Positions 10,391-22,684 of a stretch of DNA of 64,000 nt are shown here, one piece after another (the first letter of the stretch is position 1; each line of letters begins with the position of its first letter). Origin of the DNA: Icerya purchasi (taxonomy: Eukaryota; Arthropoda; Insecta; Hemiptera; Monophlebidae). The notes under the pieces were generated by a model. The model was not told where the DNA came from and made no database searches. It saw only the letters and a program-made list of their open reading frames with translations. Both the position numbers and the translations under genes were made by a program. The stretch covers positions 416,090,557 through 416,154,556 of the forward strand of contig CM077115.1 in NCBI GenBank assembly GCA_039619475.1, in the 5' to 3' direction.

Positions 10391-12225
10391 TGATAACTAT
10401 ATATTTCACTGATGAATTTGTATATCACGTAAAATTACGGTTAAGATGTATATGTCGACGTATTCAGTGGAACCAATAGTGTATTTGGTGCTGAGGTGGA
10501 TCTGGTGATAGTATATGAAAAAAATTACTCAGCCAAACTTATCATCGATATTTCCAAAAAAAATTTGAATAAATTCGCTAGGGGTAACGCTAATCAATTC
10601 GCTGATATTCCGATTCATTATTGAAAAATATTTTTATTCTACTAAAAAACCAAAAAATTGAAACTTAACGTTTTTACAAATTTGAATAATGCAAGAAGAA
10701 CACTGATTTGAGCAAGCATAAACATTTAACAATTAATAATGACTGGCTCGCACAATGCCACTCGATGGTTTACCATGCCTCACAGGTTCTAGAAATATAG
10801 ATGCGTGTGATCGTTTGATACAACACCGGAATATCACATGCAACAATAAGACTTATACATACATTTATATGCAAGTACCCATATAGACAAAAATAAATTC
10901 CGTTGGATTCGGAGGCTTCCGCATGCTCCAGGCTAAGTATAATCGATGATCTAGACAATAAAATATCAGACGAATGCGTGCTAAAGAGAGATGGTTGTAA
11001 GCTATAGTCCTGTGTGATTGTGCATCATATAGCGAGAGATAAAGATAGACCGGCTACATGGCAACCAGCAAAATCTTCCCGATTCCTAGAAAAGATATTT
11101 GTAAGGCTATCATAAAATAACACACTGCAGAGGTTAAGAAATAACGGTACCTGATATGCGTCTACACAGTGTCGCGATCGAATGGAAATGCGGAAGGAGG
11201 AATTTCTTAGATTGCGGAGCAACGTTTGTATTCTTTGGAAATGCCTGGGATCTGTGGCTGTAACAACGTGGTGTATGCGCTTCGACGGTGGCCAAGGATG
11301 GTAATGGTGATTTTTACGTGTGTGTATATGAACGAGTGTGAAAAATATTCTTATACTGAATAACGGTAAATAATGTGCATGCAACGCACACTTGAAGGTA
11401 CGTGACTGATGCAAATAAAGGCTGATGGAACGCCGCGATTGTTATACTTGCGGAAGGTTAGCAATTCCTGGAAAAGAAAGATAGCTGTTTGCAACAAAAA
11501 TGTCTCGTAGCGGCCGCACGGAGTGATTTATTAAATAAAAAGTTACATTTGCGGAGATGTGGATAATATTAAAAAATAATCACGATGACGGTCCGGAGAT
11601 TATCCTGTCCAAAGGGATGAAATTATATAGAAAGAAATTTAGAAACACGAAAGATTAATGCGATCGAAGTAAAAAATATACATAATATTCGCATGCGTTT
11701 TTATAACGTGTGCAAAAGTTTTAATGTAATAAAATCATTTTCAAGATGTGTATATAAATTATGCCTATGTATTATATAGCGTAGGTGCACCATTGAAAAT
11801 ATTCGTATTAGCAGTGAGAAAGGTCGGAGATCTATACGCATCCATTTCTACTTTAATTAACTAATTGAATGATTAAAATGGTGGGTAGCGATATGATTAG
11901 TATTGAAAATAATTTATCGATGCAAACTTGTATTATTTTCTGAAAAATAGACGTTCGATTAGGGGACCGATACAGCGGAAGGCGTTGGGAGTTGGGTTAT
12001 TCGGTGAAAAGTAATATCGACAAAAATAATTAAAAGATCGATAATTAAAAATTAAATATAAACGGCGGCTTCGACGCGCTTGCATGTATACGGTTATGGT
12101 ACGCGTCCGCCGTGTTCGGTGCGGTCAGGGGCCATTGAAAAATAAATAAATAAATATTATGTATGATAGAGAAATTAGTGGTAATATTGCATCATAGGTG
12201 TATGTGTGTTCGGAATCATCGAATT
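10391..12225. other. No gene recognised
   Basis: AT-rich sequence with a moderately GC-richer patch at 11000-11520 and another at 12060-12140. A 129-codon minus-strand ORF at 11025-11414 shows no domain. It has no codon pattern or splice context that would persuade me it is a gene. Confidence 0.4.
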
Positions 12226-12545
12226 CGATAAATGTTAATACTGTGATAAAGACTATGAGGAACATATTAATCATCTCCTATGGGAATGTACCCGATTCAA
12301 AAAACAACGAGAAGAACTTGTAAATAAATTAATTCAAGAATATCGCACGCTACCGTTAAATACAGTATCCATTCTTATAAATTCATTAGGCCAGACTTCT
12401 AAACAGCTTTATTAATTCCTCAAAAAATGCAATATTTAAGTTTGAGATTTGGATACTATATGATACGTTTAACATGTAAACTGGCTTAAAAGTTAAAAGG
12501 AAAAACCAAGCCAAAAAAAAAAGTTGGAATAAATAAATAAAACTT
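12226..12545 (+). pseudogene. LINE C-terminal zinc-knuckle-like region and 3' tail
   Basis: The + strand reads C-stop-YCDKDYEEHINHLLWECT followed by RFKKQREEL, the CxxC...HxxxxC pattern at the C-terminus of many Jockey/CR1-group LINE proteins ('C..C...EThxHLLxxCxxF...R'). One stop lies between the two cysteines and another follows LGQTSKQLY near 12414. Downstream sequence becomes A-rich and ends in GGAATAAATAAATAAAAC at about 12525-12542, a typical LINE-type tail. Only the 3' few hundred bases survive. Confidence 0.65.
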
Positions 12546-12639
12546 ATTATAAACGTTAAGGAAATGAGTGGTGTGGATAGTGGATTGTAATTGGGTGTTG
12601 GGTGGACTTGGATAAAATATTACATACCGTCGGAGAAGA

Positions 12640-13930
12640 GTTAAAATTAATTTTAAGCTTTAGATATAAATTTTTCGTTAGACTGAATATTTGACGAATA
12701 GTATTTTTAGATTAATTTTGAAAAATTTTTAACTTATTTCCTGACAAGTATAACATATATATGAACAGAGAGTAGACGTTTGCATGATTCTATTAATTTT
12801 TTTCGCTATTGAGATAGTATATTTGAATTAATTTTGAATACCTACCGTTAGAATTTTGAAGACATGCGGTGAGAAGGGAAAAGAGAGTGCAATAGTAATT
12901 TTTGTAGCTGGGATAGTATACATAGATTAATTTTGAAAGTTTATGATAGGTTACTGTCAGTGAACGGAATGCGCTTTCGTAGATATAGCGATTCCGATGA
13001 CTTTGACATGCATGGAAAAATAATAAAATTAAAACAAAAACATATTGTTCGCTGATAAAAAATCATTGAACAAAAAAAATTATTTCATAGGATTCTGTAT
13101 ATATGTAGATTGTGCGCGGGAACGTTCGTGCATGTGTATGTATGGGAATGGACAGTGCGCTTCCGCAGCGGAGGGGGCGATCGGTGGATTAATTTTTAGA
13201 ACTATGGAAAACAAAAATAAACAAAATTATGAAAGATCGAGAACATTTTTTTGGAAGTGTAAAAATAAAAAATATTACGCCTAGTTTAAGGTTAGTTTAA
13301 GACGCGTGATATGAATTACTGGTGGCGAGTGCATCAGTGACGTGTGTTTGGAAGCTCTGACGAATACGTAACAAAAAAAATAAAACATATTATAATCGAT
13401 AGGGAAAGGGGTGGCGGTGGGGCTGGAAATCTGTGGATTAATTTTTAGAACTATAGAAAAAAATAATAAAATGATTACACGAAATATCGGGAACACTTTT
13501 TGGAAGTGGGAAACGTGCAGTGCGCTTTGGTGGATGCCTAAAAGAATGGTGCGCTTTGGAGGATGTCTAAAAGAATGGTGCGCTTTGGAGGGTGTCTAAA
13601 AGAATGGTGCGCTTTGGACGGTGTCTAAAAGAATGGTGCACTTTTGCGGCGACTACAGCTGCCGCGGCAAGCGTGTGAGCGAACTGCGCACTTTCACGGT
13701 AGGGACGTCTGTCAGGGTTTTAGTGATTATAGAAAAAAAAAAAAAATGCATTATATTAGACAGAGAAAAAGCGGCGGCGACAGTGGCCACGCTTCCACAG
13801 CGACTGGAATGATTGGCGGGATGTAAAAAAAACCGGTATATTATAATCGATCGATAAATAGGATAGAATGATTAAGGTTAGTTTCGGGCTACAAATATAA
13901 ATTATTGGTTAATTTTTAAACGGTTTTTGG
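12640..13930. repeat. Degenerate long-period repeat area
   Basis: The phrase GGATTAATTTTTAGAACTAT recurs nearly unchanged at about 13184 and 13435, about 250 bp apart. Both times it is followed by an A-rich stretch, then GAACA(c/t)TTTTT and TGGAAGTG. Looser versions (AGATTAATTTTGAAA, GAATTAATTTTGAATA) lie near 12708, 12831 and 12924. This suggests an old tandem array with drifted units. A younger 29-bp array is embedded at 13533-13648. Confidence 0.45.
13533..13648. repeat. 29-bp tandem repeat, four copies
   Basis: Units start at 13533, 13562, 13591 and 13620. Each reads G(a/g)TG(c/t)CTAAAAGAATGGTG followed by CGCTTTGGAG or a close variant. The first three are nearly identical and the fourth is diverged at its end. 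A partial unit (GTGCGCTTTGG) precedes the array. Confidence 0.9.
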
Positions 13931-14369
13931 GATACTGGCTTATCTCAGTCTAAGGTGCAAAGGTTGAAGTCCCTTTCCCGGAGCGTGTGTTTAGATTACC
14001 GGACTCCCACAGCCTAAGGCACATCGGGTTTCGGTAAAATTTAGATCCTCGAATGGAAAATCGGGTTATAATTTAAATATATACATGTAAATTTTAAAAA
14101 ATAGGTGACCTGATAAGTATGATACAAGATTAGGAGTTGGGAGCTACTTTCCAGTGGCTAGCGTTCGAATTATCGGAAGTTCTGGAAAAGAGGAAGGAAG
14201 AATTAGAGGAAATTTGGGGCAAATCTGGGTGAATTTTCGATGTGCAAACAGCGTTTTGGGATTAGTTTTGCTTGCGGAAAGGGTTTTGTGGTGAGATTCA
14301 GAATCGCCAGAGTAGCTATGTACCGACTAGTTTAATACGATCTCATTTTTATTAGTGGCATATAATACA
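13931..14369. other. No gene recognised
   Basis: Mixed-composition sequence between the repeat area and the LINE endonuclease fragment. No ORF, terminal repeat or RNA structure could be supported. Confidence 0.4.
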
Positions 14370-14710
14370 TTTTCGAAATTGTTATAAAATCCTTCTATAT
14401 TTCTATGTGTTCCGCTGTATTGGTTTTAAGATGATTTTTAAGGCCATAATTCGGTCACTTGTTCTTGTTCCGTGACAGCATGTTCATACTTCTTTGTCAC
14501 TATTATAGCCACTTCATTACGGCTCCCTTTTTCATTACTGACCATTACGATGTCTCGAAGTAACCATTTTGTATATGACTCACTCCTGTGATTTGTATAT
14601 TCAGTCTTTCCATCTCCTCCAGGATGGCTAATTTACTACGCAGCTATAAGTTACGGACATCACATGAAGTGATATTTAACGAATCTTTCGGCGGGAACGG
14701 AGATTCTTAG
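14370..14710 (-). pseudogene. LINE apurinic endonuclease N-terminal fragment
   Basis: The minus strand, with a frame shift, reads ITSCDVRNL (the 'TWNVRTL' start of LINE endonucleases), then LAILEEMERLNIQITGVSHI ('KLxxLxxEMxRxNIDILGISE'). These lie near 14590-14680. A second frame follows with NEKGSRNEVAIIVTKKYEHA (near 14500), matching 'YSGNxxGxRNGVAIIV'. The order is that of the first about 100 residues of an AP endonuclease domain. A stop interrupts it and the catalytic end is not visible. Confidence 0.6.
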
Positions 14711-16277
14711 CATGCCTGCCCCATTTGAGGGGCGCCAAGATTCGAAGTCGTTTATATTTATCGCACTCATCCGGGTTTCTTTTGAAAGGAAACATGGTAG
14801 TTTTTCCTCTTGTCTTCTATGTGGTTTTCTGTCAGGGTTTACTCCCTTAGCCGAAACGATTCAGTTTTAAGGCACTGGAAACTTGCCTGCTTATCTAGCA
14901 CTTATTATTGCGCGTTTGAACATCGACGTAGATGAGGAGTCGGTAGTCTGCTAGTTATTTCTACGATATATATATATGTTTAACAGAATTTTATTCGACA
15001 TTTGTGCTCACTCCGTTTCATTACCAACTTGTATTGAACTTATGACTTTAGTCTTCTGCATGAACGTTATGCACGTCGAAATATAAGTTACCACTGCGCA
15101 TGACGTACACACGCCATAAATTCAACAAATAGTTTTTTTTCTTTTTCTTCCATTGGCGGAGCAAGCATCAAATGGCGGTCGAGTGACTACTTACTGGAGA
15201 AACTAGCTCTAGTTACTACATGCTCTATACCGCGAGGTTAGCCTACATAATAAACTATAAGTATACAAAATTACGATGGAATTACACGTAAAAAATTGGA
15301 AAGCCAGAAATAATTGGGAAGTATTTTCGTTAACCAGAATGGTATAATTTTCCTATCACGAACGAAGGATGATTGATGCATTGCTGGAAATGCAACGTAT
15401 GAGATCCATGTGACGCCAATTATTCCGAAGATTTTTATATTGCATGTTTTAGATATTGATGGACTAAATAAATGTGAATACACTTATAAAAATGTTCAAA
15501 AACTTTGTAGCAAAACTGTCATTAAAAAATAGAAAATAAAATGGACAAAAATTTTTTTTTTAATGCAAATGCTTTTATTTAAAATACACTTGAAATGAAA
15601 AAATACAAATTTATACATTATAACTTCTTAACTCAAAAGTAAAAAAATAATTTTTTCGTAATAATGAAAATAATACAATTTCTAATGGGTATGTATAATT
15701 TTACTTTTATTAAAACATAATGCTTCAATAGGAATGCATAAAAAAAAAAAAAATCCGATTACAATAAAATTCATGGTTTGAATAAAAGCGTGGCCACCAC
15801 ACGTATATTTTATATCAAAACGGCGAGCTTTTCATAATCTACATTTATTAATTATAAAATACGGTATATTTTTTGTATGTACCTTTAAACAAATTGCCCA
15901 CACTTATATTTTTTATTGTAATCCGTTTTTGTTTTTCTTTGCATTGCTATTGATGTTTTAGTGAAAATAAAATTACGTACACCCATCAGAATGTATTTTT
16001 TCATTATAACCAAAAAAATATTTTTAACTCTTATAAGTGTATTTTTAGGAATCACATGACGCAAAATAAGAATAAAATCTGTTTTAACGTACGTTTATTT
16101 GTATTTTATAAAATCATTATCGCTATACAAGTTTTTTAACCGCAGAATAAGATTACCGAAATAAATAAATAAAAACTGCATAAAAATATGAGGAGTTTGA
16201 CCTTTTATACGGAATGTTTTTATTTCCTGTTGCGAAAAAAATATCGCTTTCATTAATGATCAAATTAGTTCGTTGGT
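14711..16277. other. No gene recognised
   Basis: AT-rich sequence with several A runs and a short TA tract. A 70-codon minus-strand ORF at 15271-15483 has no recognisable content. Confidence 0.45.
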
Positions 16278-16836
16278 TTGTTTTTTATTTTTTTACATTC
16301 TATTAATTACAAATATGTTCGTTTACCGGGTTTAGTTACAGAAAAATCATTACGAAAAGACGATGATACGGAATACAAACGAGACTTTGTCCATTACGCG
16401 ACTATGTTGTCGGACAGGGAGTGTTTTCCGAACAGGCTACACAGCGGCACCCACAACTAGAACAGGCGAATGTACCGGCCTGCCATCTACAAGCCGATCG
16501 TTGTAATCATAAAACCGGTGTGTTACAAACGAATTATCGAAAAAAAACATTCCCAGTTGATGCGTTTTCGTTCGCGTTTCGAGTATGTTCTCGTTTCTTT
16601 TGTTTTCGGTTTGTTTTTATCACGGCGTATTTTGCCTTACGAAGTTATCCGTTTAATCATCGATTTTCGATTAATCATTTCTTAAATTTGGATTTTACCA
16701 TGTATCGAAAATGCAGTTAATCTTTTTTTAAAATTACTATTTATTTTTTAAATTATTATTTATGCTTTTTTTTTCCTTTTCTTTTGTAATTCGCGGCTTT
16801 TGCTGAAATACTTGTAGACGTCGCTTTGCACGAACC

Positions 16837-17046
16837 ATGTCGTTGGCCAAAAGCAGGTGGCATCGTGCGGCCAAACGGACTCGAGAACAGAAAAAAAATA
16901 TCAGTACTCCACTAGCGGTAGTTCCCTGGAGAAGAACTTCCGATATCGACAGATGGGAACCACAGCTTTGTGTTCAAATGCTGCGAATTCCGGGACTGCA
17001 TAAATTTTCATCGATTAAAAAGCTCTTGCAGCGTGCTCCTAAGTAA
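16837..17046 (+). CDS. Unassigned 69-codon ORF ending at a splice-donor-like site
   Basis: The frame opens at ATG 16837 (MSLAKSRWHRAAKRTREQKK) and is basic in its first third. Its stop overlaps a GTAAGTA (17043-17049) that matches the 5' splice-site consensus well. Local GC is higher than on either side. I do not recognise the protein. It might be a first coding exon of a cellular gene whose next exons lie beyond reach, or a chance ORF. Confidence 0.15.
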   Translation: MSLAKSRWHRAAKRTREQKKNISTPLAVVPWRRTSDIDRWEPQLCVQMLRIPGLHKFSSIKKLLQRAPK

Positions 17047-17049
17047 GTA

Positions 17050-18650
17050 CTGCATGCTTGTAGTTATTAACATCTAGAGATTTGTTTTTTTGTCGTTGGT
17101 ACGCGATATTTATCGGAGAGACTTGGGCCAGCAATGGTAAAATATTCATTTTTAACGTAATAACTTTAAAAAATTAACTCTACTCCACATGCCTGTCTGA
17201 CAGATACACTTATATAATAATCAAAACACTTAAATGACGCGAAAAATAATTGTAAAAATATAATAATTATCGTTTTCAGATAGGCGGACTATGTAGTATG
17301 TGTATTATATTTGTTTGATGCGATGTTTGAAAATTTTGAAAAATTTGTATTGTTGCAAAATGTGTGTAGATTTTAAAATGATTTTTCAAAGACTACGTGA
17401 TATACCAGCGCATATATAAATTTTTATGCTTAAGTTAATGTCTGGAATTTCCTGCATTATGTGTTTGTTTTTTTTATTAGATATGCTTTTATCTCAGTTA
17501 GAAATTTATAAATTAGTCGATATTGTGGAAAATTTTTCGATCATTGTAAATTTACGGGGAGAATCTGAATAATTTTATTCGCAGTTTATCGAACGTTTTT
17601 TTTTTTTTTTTTTCCTATACAAAAACGCTTATTTATTTGAAAGTTATTCGCCCCGGGCGCTTTATTATTGTACTTATACTTATCGTGGCGAATGTATGTT
17701 AGTTCCCACGAGCGTAAAAAACTTAAAAAGCTTGGAATACGATAAGGATAATGAAAAAGCTGTGATTTTTTTCATTACAATTTATCTATTTCCTCTATCC
17801 AATATCATCTCGGCGGAAGATAGGTTAAAGTGTTTTTAGAACATCGTTACCCACTTTCCCCTAAAATTTCTAACCATCTTTTCGACTCTCGCTGATTTGC
17901 TTATTCTGACTTATCCTGCACACATAATTCAGCCGGATCGCTTCTCGTGTTTTTTTTCATGACAAAAAAATTTTCCGTTTTAAAATACTAATATCTAATT
18001 TTTCACTGGGCTTAGTTTTTTTTTTTTTTTTTTACTGATTTTTAGCGTAGACTGAATAATATTTCAAAGCTTTACTCTCAAAATGATTATAAAAACTCAA
18101 GAGTCACCAACATTAGTGATCAGAATCAATTACATTGCACTGGCTTCAACATTAGATTTTTAAAATAATCTCGAGGTTAGATTTTATCCAGCACAGCTTG
18201 TATCGGAAAAAGGAAATTTACGAAAATGTGTAGTAATTCTTAGGGAGCGTGGGCCGATCGGTATTCGTGCAGTTCTCATAATTCTACCCGCTCTATGTTT
18301 GATCTGAAAAATTAATAAAATCTGTTCCATATATTAAAGTTTGTTACAAGTTATATGTTAAAAAAAAGTACATGTGTATATTTATACGAGTACACTTTTA
18401 GTTGCTTCACTTAACGACTGCCGTCTAGTGCACATCAGAATTGGACATTTTGTAATTACGATTATCGAGATTACTTTAGGGTACACAGTTGTAATTAATA
18501 ATTGTAACGCACAGTTACGAAATGACAGTCGCATTTGACAAAGAAATAATCGCGAATTGTTCTTGATCACAAAGTTAATCAGTACAAACGATTAGGCATA
18601 TAGCAACTTTATTATTTACATGTCTGGATAACAGTTTTATTCTTTTAATA
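17050..18650. other. No gene recognised
   Basis: AT-rich sequence with long T runs near 17599 and 18017. Nothing assignable was seen on either strand. Confidence 0.5.
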
Positions 18651-18974
18651 GTATGCATCATAGGCGTACCCAGGCCAGTTTTTCGGGGGGGGGGGGGTCG
18701 ATCCATTTAAAAAAAAAACACTTGACAGAAAAAATGATTTTACTTAGTAATTATATTTTATTAATAATCTCTTGTATAATAGTTCTAAATGCGTAAGACT
18801 TCTGTTCGTTTTCATTTTGAGATTAATTTACACTAATACATAGTTAGTTTTACTGTCAGAATGCCTGGTACCAAGACATCTTACGACTCTAAAGCGACAA
18901 TACAGCAACGTAAAAATCCATTTCGGGAGTGGTTTGAACCCCCCCCCCCCCATGGGTACGCCTATGGTATGCAT
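18651..18974. mobile_element. hAT-type MITE, 308 bp, with intact ends
   Basis: An exact 8-bp duplication, GTATGCAT, flanks the element at 18651-18658 and 18967-18974. The body (18659-18966) starts CATAGGCGTACCCAGG and ends with the inverted form, CATGGGTACGCCTATG, giving matching 14-bp ends. A run of about 13 G lies just inside the left end and a run of C inside the right end. An 8-bp duplication with short CA...TG ends is the hallmark of hAT elements. No transposase is encoded. The perfect duplication suggests it inserted fairly recently. Confidence 0.9.
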
Positions 18975-20127
18975 ATGGTAACAATGAGTAGTGTAGTAGG
19001 GTTGTTTTCTTCCGTTTATTTATTATTTTTCGCGCAAAAGTATATTTTAATGCAGCAATATACTTTGTTGAAAAATTAAACCATCATCCGAATGTTTAAA
19101 TTCACGTGTGTCGGCCATGAAGAGTAATCCGTGATTCCTTTAAATTATGGCAATCTCTGTTCGGGAATTACATTAATTTTGTAATCGTAATTATGCCCAA
19201 CTCCGGAATAAAGTTAACTAAGTAGTATTTTGGATTTTTTTTATCTTCCACCCAGTTTGATTTTTTACTTTTAAAAATTAGTTTCGAGAGAAAAAAGATA
19301 GTAGTTATTTTTGTTACAACTATTGCAGATCTGGAGTGCCTAAATATTCGTTCCCTTCCTCTACTTTGTGATACCGACTTTATTTCTCGTACAGAGCTCC
19401 CATTGGGGAAGTAATTCATGTGCATCGCGATGCGACTATTATTATCTTTTTTTTTTCATTCGTTTGACGGTGCTTATTTATTATTTCTTTTTACGGTAAA
19501 TAATAAAAAGTAGAACACGACGAATCTGTGTTAAAATTTGGGGTGTAAACTTTTTCTATGTAGATTTATTTTATTATCGAAAAGTAATTGAAAAGGGAAA
19601 AAAAAATTACACTGAAGATGACTCAGCTCTATTCGCTTAGCTTAGATTCAAGTGTATATTAAGTAAGGTAACATTTATCGTTTCGAAACAACGCATGATA
19701 AACATACAGGTACTTTTACGGAATTTTGAATTTATAATTAAACGAAAAACAAACAAAAAATATTTTAAAAGTCTATTTTTAACAATATTTTACATAATGT
19801 GGCGTGAAAAATGACGACATTGAGGTGCCAGGACTTTAACGTTCTATGTTAATTAGTGATTTAAACTTAAAACCATTTGTCGTCTGTATTATTTTCAAGT
19901 GGGGTCGATATTTTTAAAGGACAGTAAGCGGACCTGGTGTATAAAATAAGTCTAGTTTTCTCTGAGCGTTTGATTTTTGGATATTTTTAATACCTTAAAA
20001 TCTACAATAACTCAAAACTTAAGAGTTCTACACATGACTAAAAAAAAAAAAATCATTTTAAATCTTTGTTTCTTATACGATTTTGGAAGTACTGCTATAT
20101 TTTTGTAACTATTTTACCTATTTTACT
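18975..20127. other. No gene recognised
   Basis: AT-rich sequence. An 85-codon minus-strand ORF at 19168-19425 has no motif. Nothing else could be supported. Confidence 0.45.
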
Positions 20128-20445
20128 TTACCGAGTATCCGGATTTTTATATATTAAAAAAAAAGGAAAAAAACTCCAGTAATTAAGTTTAATTTTAATT
20201 ACCCAACTATCCAGACCACTGAAAATGTCACAAAAAGAACAACAAAATGTTATGTATCCGGCAACTTTATTGGTGAAGGGCTGAAAAATAAAACGGTGGT
20301 TTACGAAACACTTATAAAAAGAATTTACTGGTACAATATCGCCCAAGGAAACACGCTGAACAATTTCATTCCGAAATTCTCGATATTGTTCTGGACTTAA
20401 CTCGCGAAATATCGCGTAATCCAAATCTAAAAAAAATTCGTTCAT
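20128..20445 (-). CDS. Unassigned 105-codon ORF, weakly BESS-like start
   Basis: The first 35 residues include FFLDLDYAIFRELSPEQYRE followed by FRNEIVQRV. This loosely resembles the BESS helix pair at the C-terminus of MADF-BESS proteins. The remainder (WVIKIKLNYWSFFPFFLIYK) looks like translated non-coding sequence. It may be the tail exon of such a gene, a pseudogene scrap, or chance. No splice acceptor or partner MADF exon was found nearby. Confidence 0.15.
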   Translation of the reverse strand: MNEFFLDLDYAIFRELSPEQYREFRNEIVQRVSLGDIVPVNSFYKCFVNHRFIFQPFTNKVAGYITFCCSFCDIFSGLDSWVIKIKLNYWSFFPFFLIYKNPDTR

Positions 20446-21801
20446 ATAAACCGCATGAGAAATGCTTAAGAATATTTTATTGCGATCTCTTTAAAAATAA
20501 TTAAAATATTTTGCAAATCAGCTTTTTAGGTTCTCACACCTATTGCCGGTAGTTATTTTAGGTTTCGAGGTGTGTTAATGGTAACGGAAGGAGGACTAAA
20601 TTTTTACTTCGGAGATAATTCTCGTGTTGATATTCGAAACCATTGTTTTTCGTACTGCGTTGGAATCTCTCCACAACTCAAGACGTTCTCCCCGTCTGAT
20701 ACTAGAAAGGTTTTCTTAGTATTGCAATAAAACATTGTCCGCCAAAAAGACAAAAAAAAAAGTCGAAAATCTCGTTCGCATACTTTTATTTTTCCTGTGC
20801 AGCTATATAAACATTATTGGAACCAGGCAGTAGGTATAAAATGCATTTCTCTAATTTTTTGGGTCAGCACGGGTGATTAGGCCAGCTTATTTCACTAGAA
20901 TGCCTACATCTCGCAGTGGATCGATGTAGATTAAAAAAAAACAACACATTATTGGAATCCACTTGGAACCAATTTGTTATAAAATATTATAAACCTCTCT
21001 ATAACTTCTTTCCACACTCATATTTTCTTGTGTTTATACATTTTATAGATATGTAGGAAAGTTATTTTAGATCTTCTGTCATTCACAAACAACACACCTA
21101 ATATCCAGCTCTGCATACATATACTTAATTGTAACTACAATATCTCTGTTTCTTCGGTTGTACCAGGGTTTGGCTCTCTTACAATACTATAAAAAAAAGA
21201 AAGAAGGTATGAAAGTGCCAAGTAGAAACAAAAAAAGAACATCAGAATATAAAGTACGATCGGTATCATAGATCATTCGGATGAAAAGGATAACACAGCG
21301 AAGAAACTTTTAAAAAGACGACTGGAAGTAGATTACGGAACAGATGATAAAACAGCTGAGATTTTGATAGATCGTGCAGTGACAAGAAGGCGGATTTGAC
21401 TGGGTATATGAGTAAACGAACTACCGTAGATTAGAAAAAAACGAATACATATATATATATATATATGTATATATATTATCGTGCCGTAATCCATAGAGAT
21501 GGTAATTCTTAGACAGGGAATTAATTTCAGGAAGAGAACTTTGAAAGGATCTTGGTTAATCTCACCAACGAATCAGTCTGATCGTTACTTGCGACACCGG
21601 CATTCAAGTGCGCGAGAAGCTGATTTCCATAGAGTGAGATAGATAGTCTACGGACTTGGTTTGATAAAGTTTAGAGAGGAAGTAAATTAAATGTGAAACA
21701 CTTAAAATTAAACCCTAATAAGAATTTGTTGGTAACTAGAAGGACTGGTTAAATGGAAAAGGGTTACTGAGTAAATGAAATATTTTTATTAGAACGTAAT
21801 A
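20446..21801. other. No gene recognised; short (TA)n tract
   Basis: Purine-rich patches near 21180-21420 look like decayed coding sequence but cannot be assigned. A small (TA)n tract lies at about 21447-21476. Confidence 0.4.
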
Positions 21802-22011
21802 ATGTCGCGTACTTTTTTTTTATTTTTACATTATGTTGTTGTTACTGTTGTTCTATCCATTACCGTGTCGTGTACTGCAACATTAGCCAGAAGCCCAGAT
21901 GAATATAGTTTAGATGCTCTTCAAGATATTGGAAAGTTTCAGAAATCTGAAGATAAAAACTTTTTGTTCATTGTCCTCAAGGATGTTAGAAAGGGGACTA
22001 GAGAGACGTAG
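21802..22011 (+). CDS. Small ORF with signal-peptide-like start (69 aa)
   Basis: The product begins MSRTFFLFLHYVVVTVVLSI with SCTATLARSP just after. A hydrophobic core of about 18 residues is followed by a plausible cleavage point after ATLA, then a polar tail of about 45 residues. No family is recognised. It lies just upstream of a longer open stretch in another frame (22061-22684). It might be a secreted peptide, a first exon or chance. Confidence 0.2.
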   Translation: MSRTFFLFLHYVVVTVVLSITVSCTATLARSPDEYSLDALQDIGKFQKSEDKNFLFIVLKDVRKGTRET

Positions 22012-22060
22012 TTGAGACCAAAATAGGTTGAAATTTAAGTAGTTTACTACAAGATGATGA

Positions 22061-22684
22061 ATGGATAAAAGAACCGAATATCTGTTACAAATAAGAGGAT
22101 TAGACTTAATATATAGGAATTGGGATATTTTTGCGTGGCCAATGCGCAGGCAGTATAAGGTAACTTCTTTGTGGCTAGATCTTAATGAAGTATTCCAAAA
22201 TTCAGTATCTGTCCGGACTGAACGTAATTTGTTCGAAGTAAAAAGTTCACACCAATTTCTTGACCCATTAGTCGGGATTTAGTTGTCTTCGAAAAAAAGG
22301 CTGACGAAGGTACGCTGTGGTCTATACATATATTGGAATCGGGAATTGTTAGGCGGCCTTTTTGTCATTTTCCATAATGCCTCCTTATGTCCTGGAATTC
22401 GCGCAAAGGTAATGCGATTGGAAACGGTGGATATGACTGAAATTATATATTTAGCGACAGGATTTTGTAATTTATTATGGATTTGTGATAAACAAGAAAG
22501 TGGGGAGAGAGAGTCCCTGCCTATAAGAGAGTCTCTGTTGAACGGAACTGTAAGATCGACTGTAAGTTTTATATTGTATAGTTCTGTGGATAGAACTGAA
22601 GAGCTGTTTAGAAGTGTGAGTAACACGTATTATATCGGATTCATTTGGCCGCATCCGATTGGAACCGTCTGTAAGTATATTTAA
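22061..22684 (+). other. Unassigned 208-codon open stretch with one internal stop
   Basis: One frame stays open from ATG 22061 to 22684 except for a single TAG at 22280-22282. That is unusual in sequence this AT-rich. The reading includes LDLIYRNWDIFAWPMRRQYK and LLGGLFVIFHNASLCPGIRA. A GTAAGT donor-like site lies at 22671-22676, close to the end of the frame. I recognise no family. It could be a decayed exon of a cellular gene or a chance open frame. Confidence 0.25.

Noticed and set aside
11025..11414. 129-codon minus-strand ORF
   Set aside because: His/Arg/Leu-rich translation without a domain. The opposite strand has similar open runs, so it is probably composition.
20128..20445. BESS-domain gene
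   Set aside because: Only a loose resemblance over 30 residues. It was kept as an unassigned ORF at low confidence rather than named.
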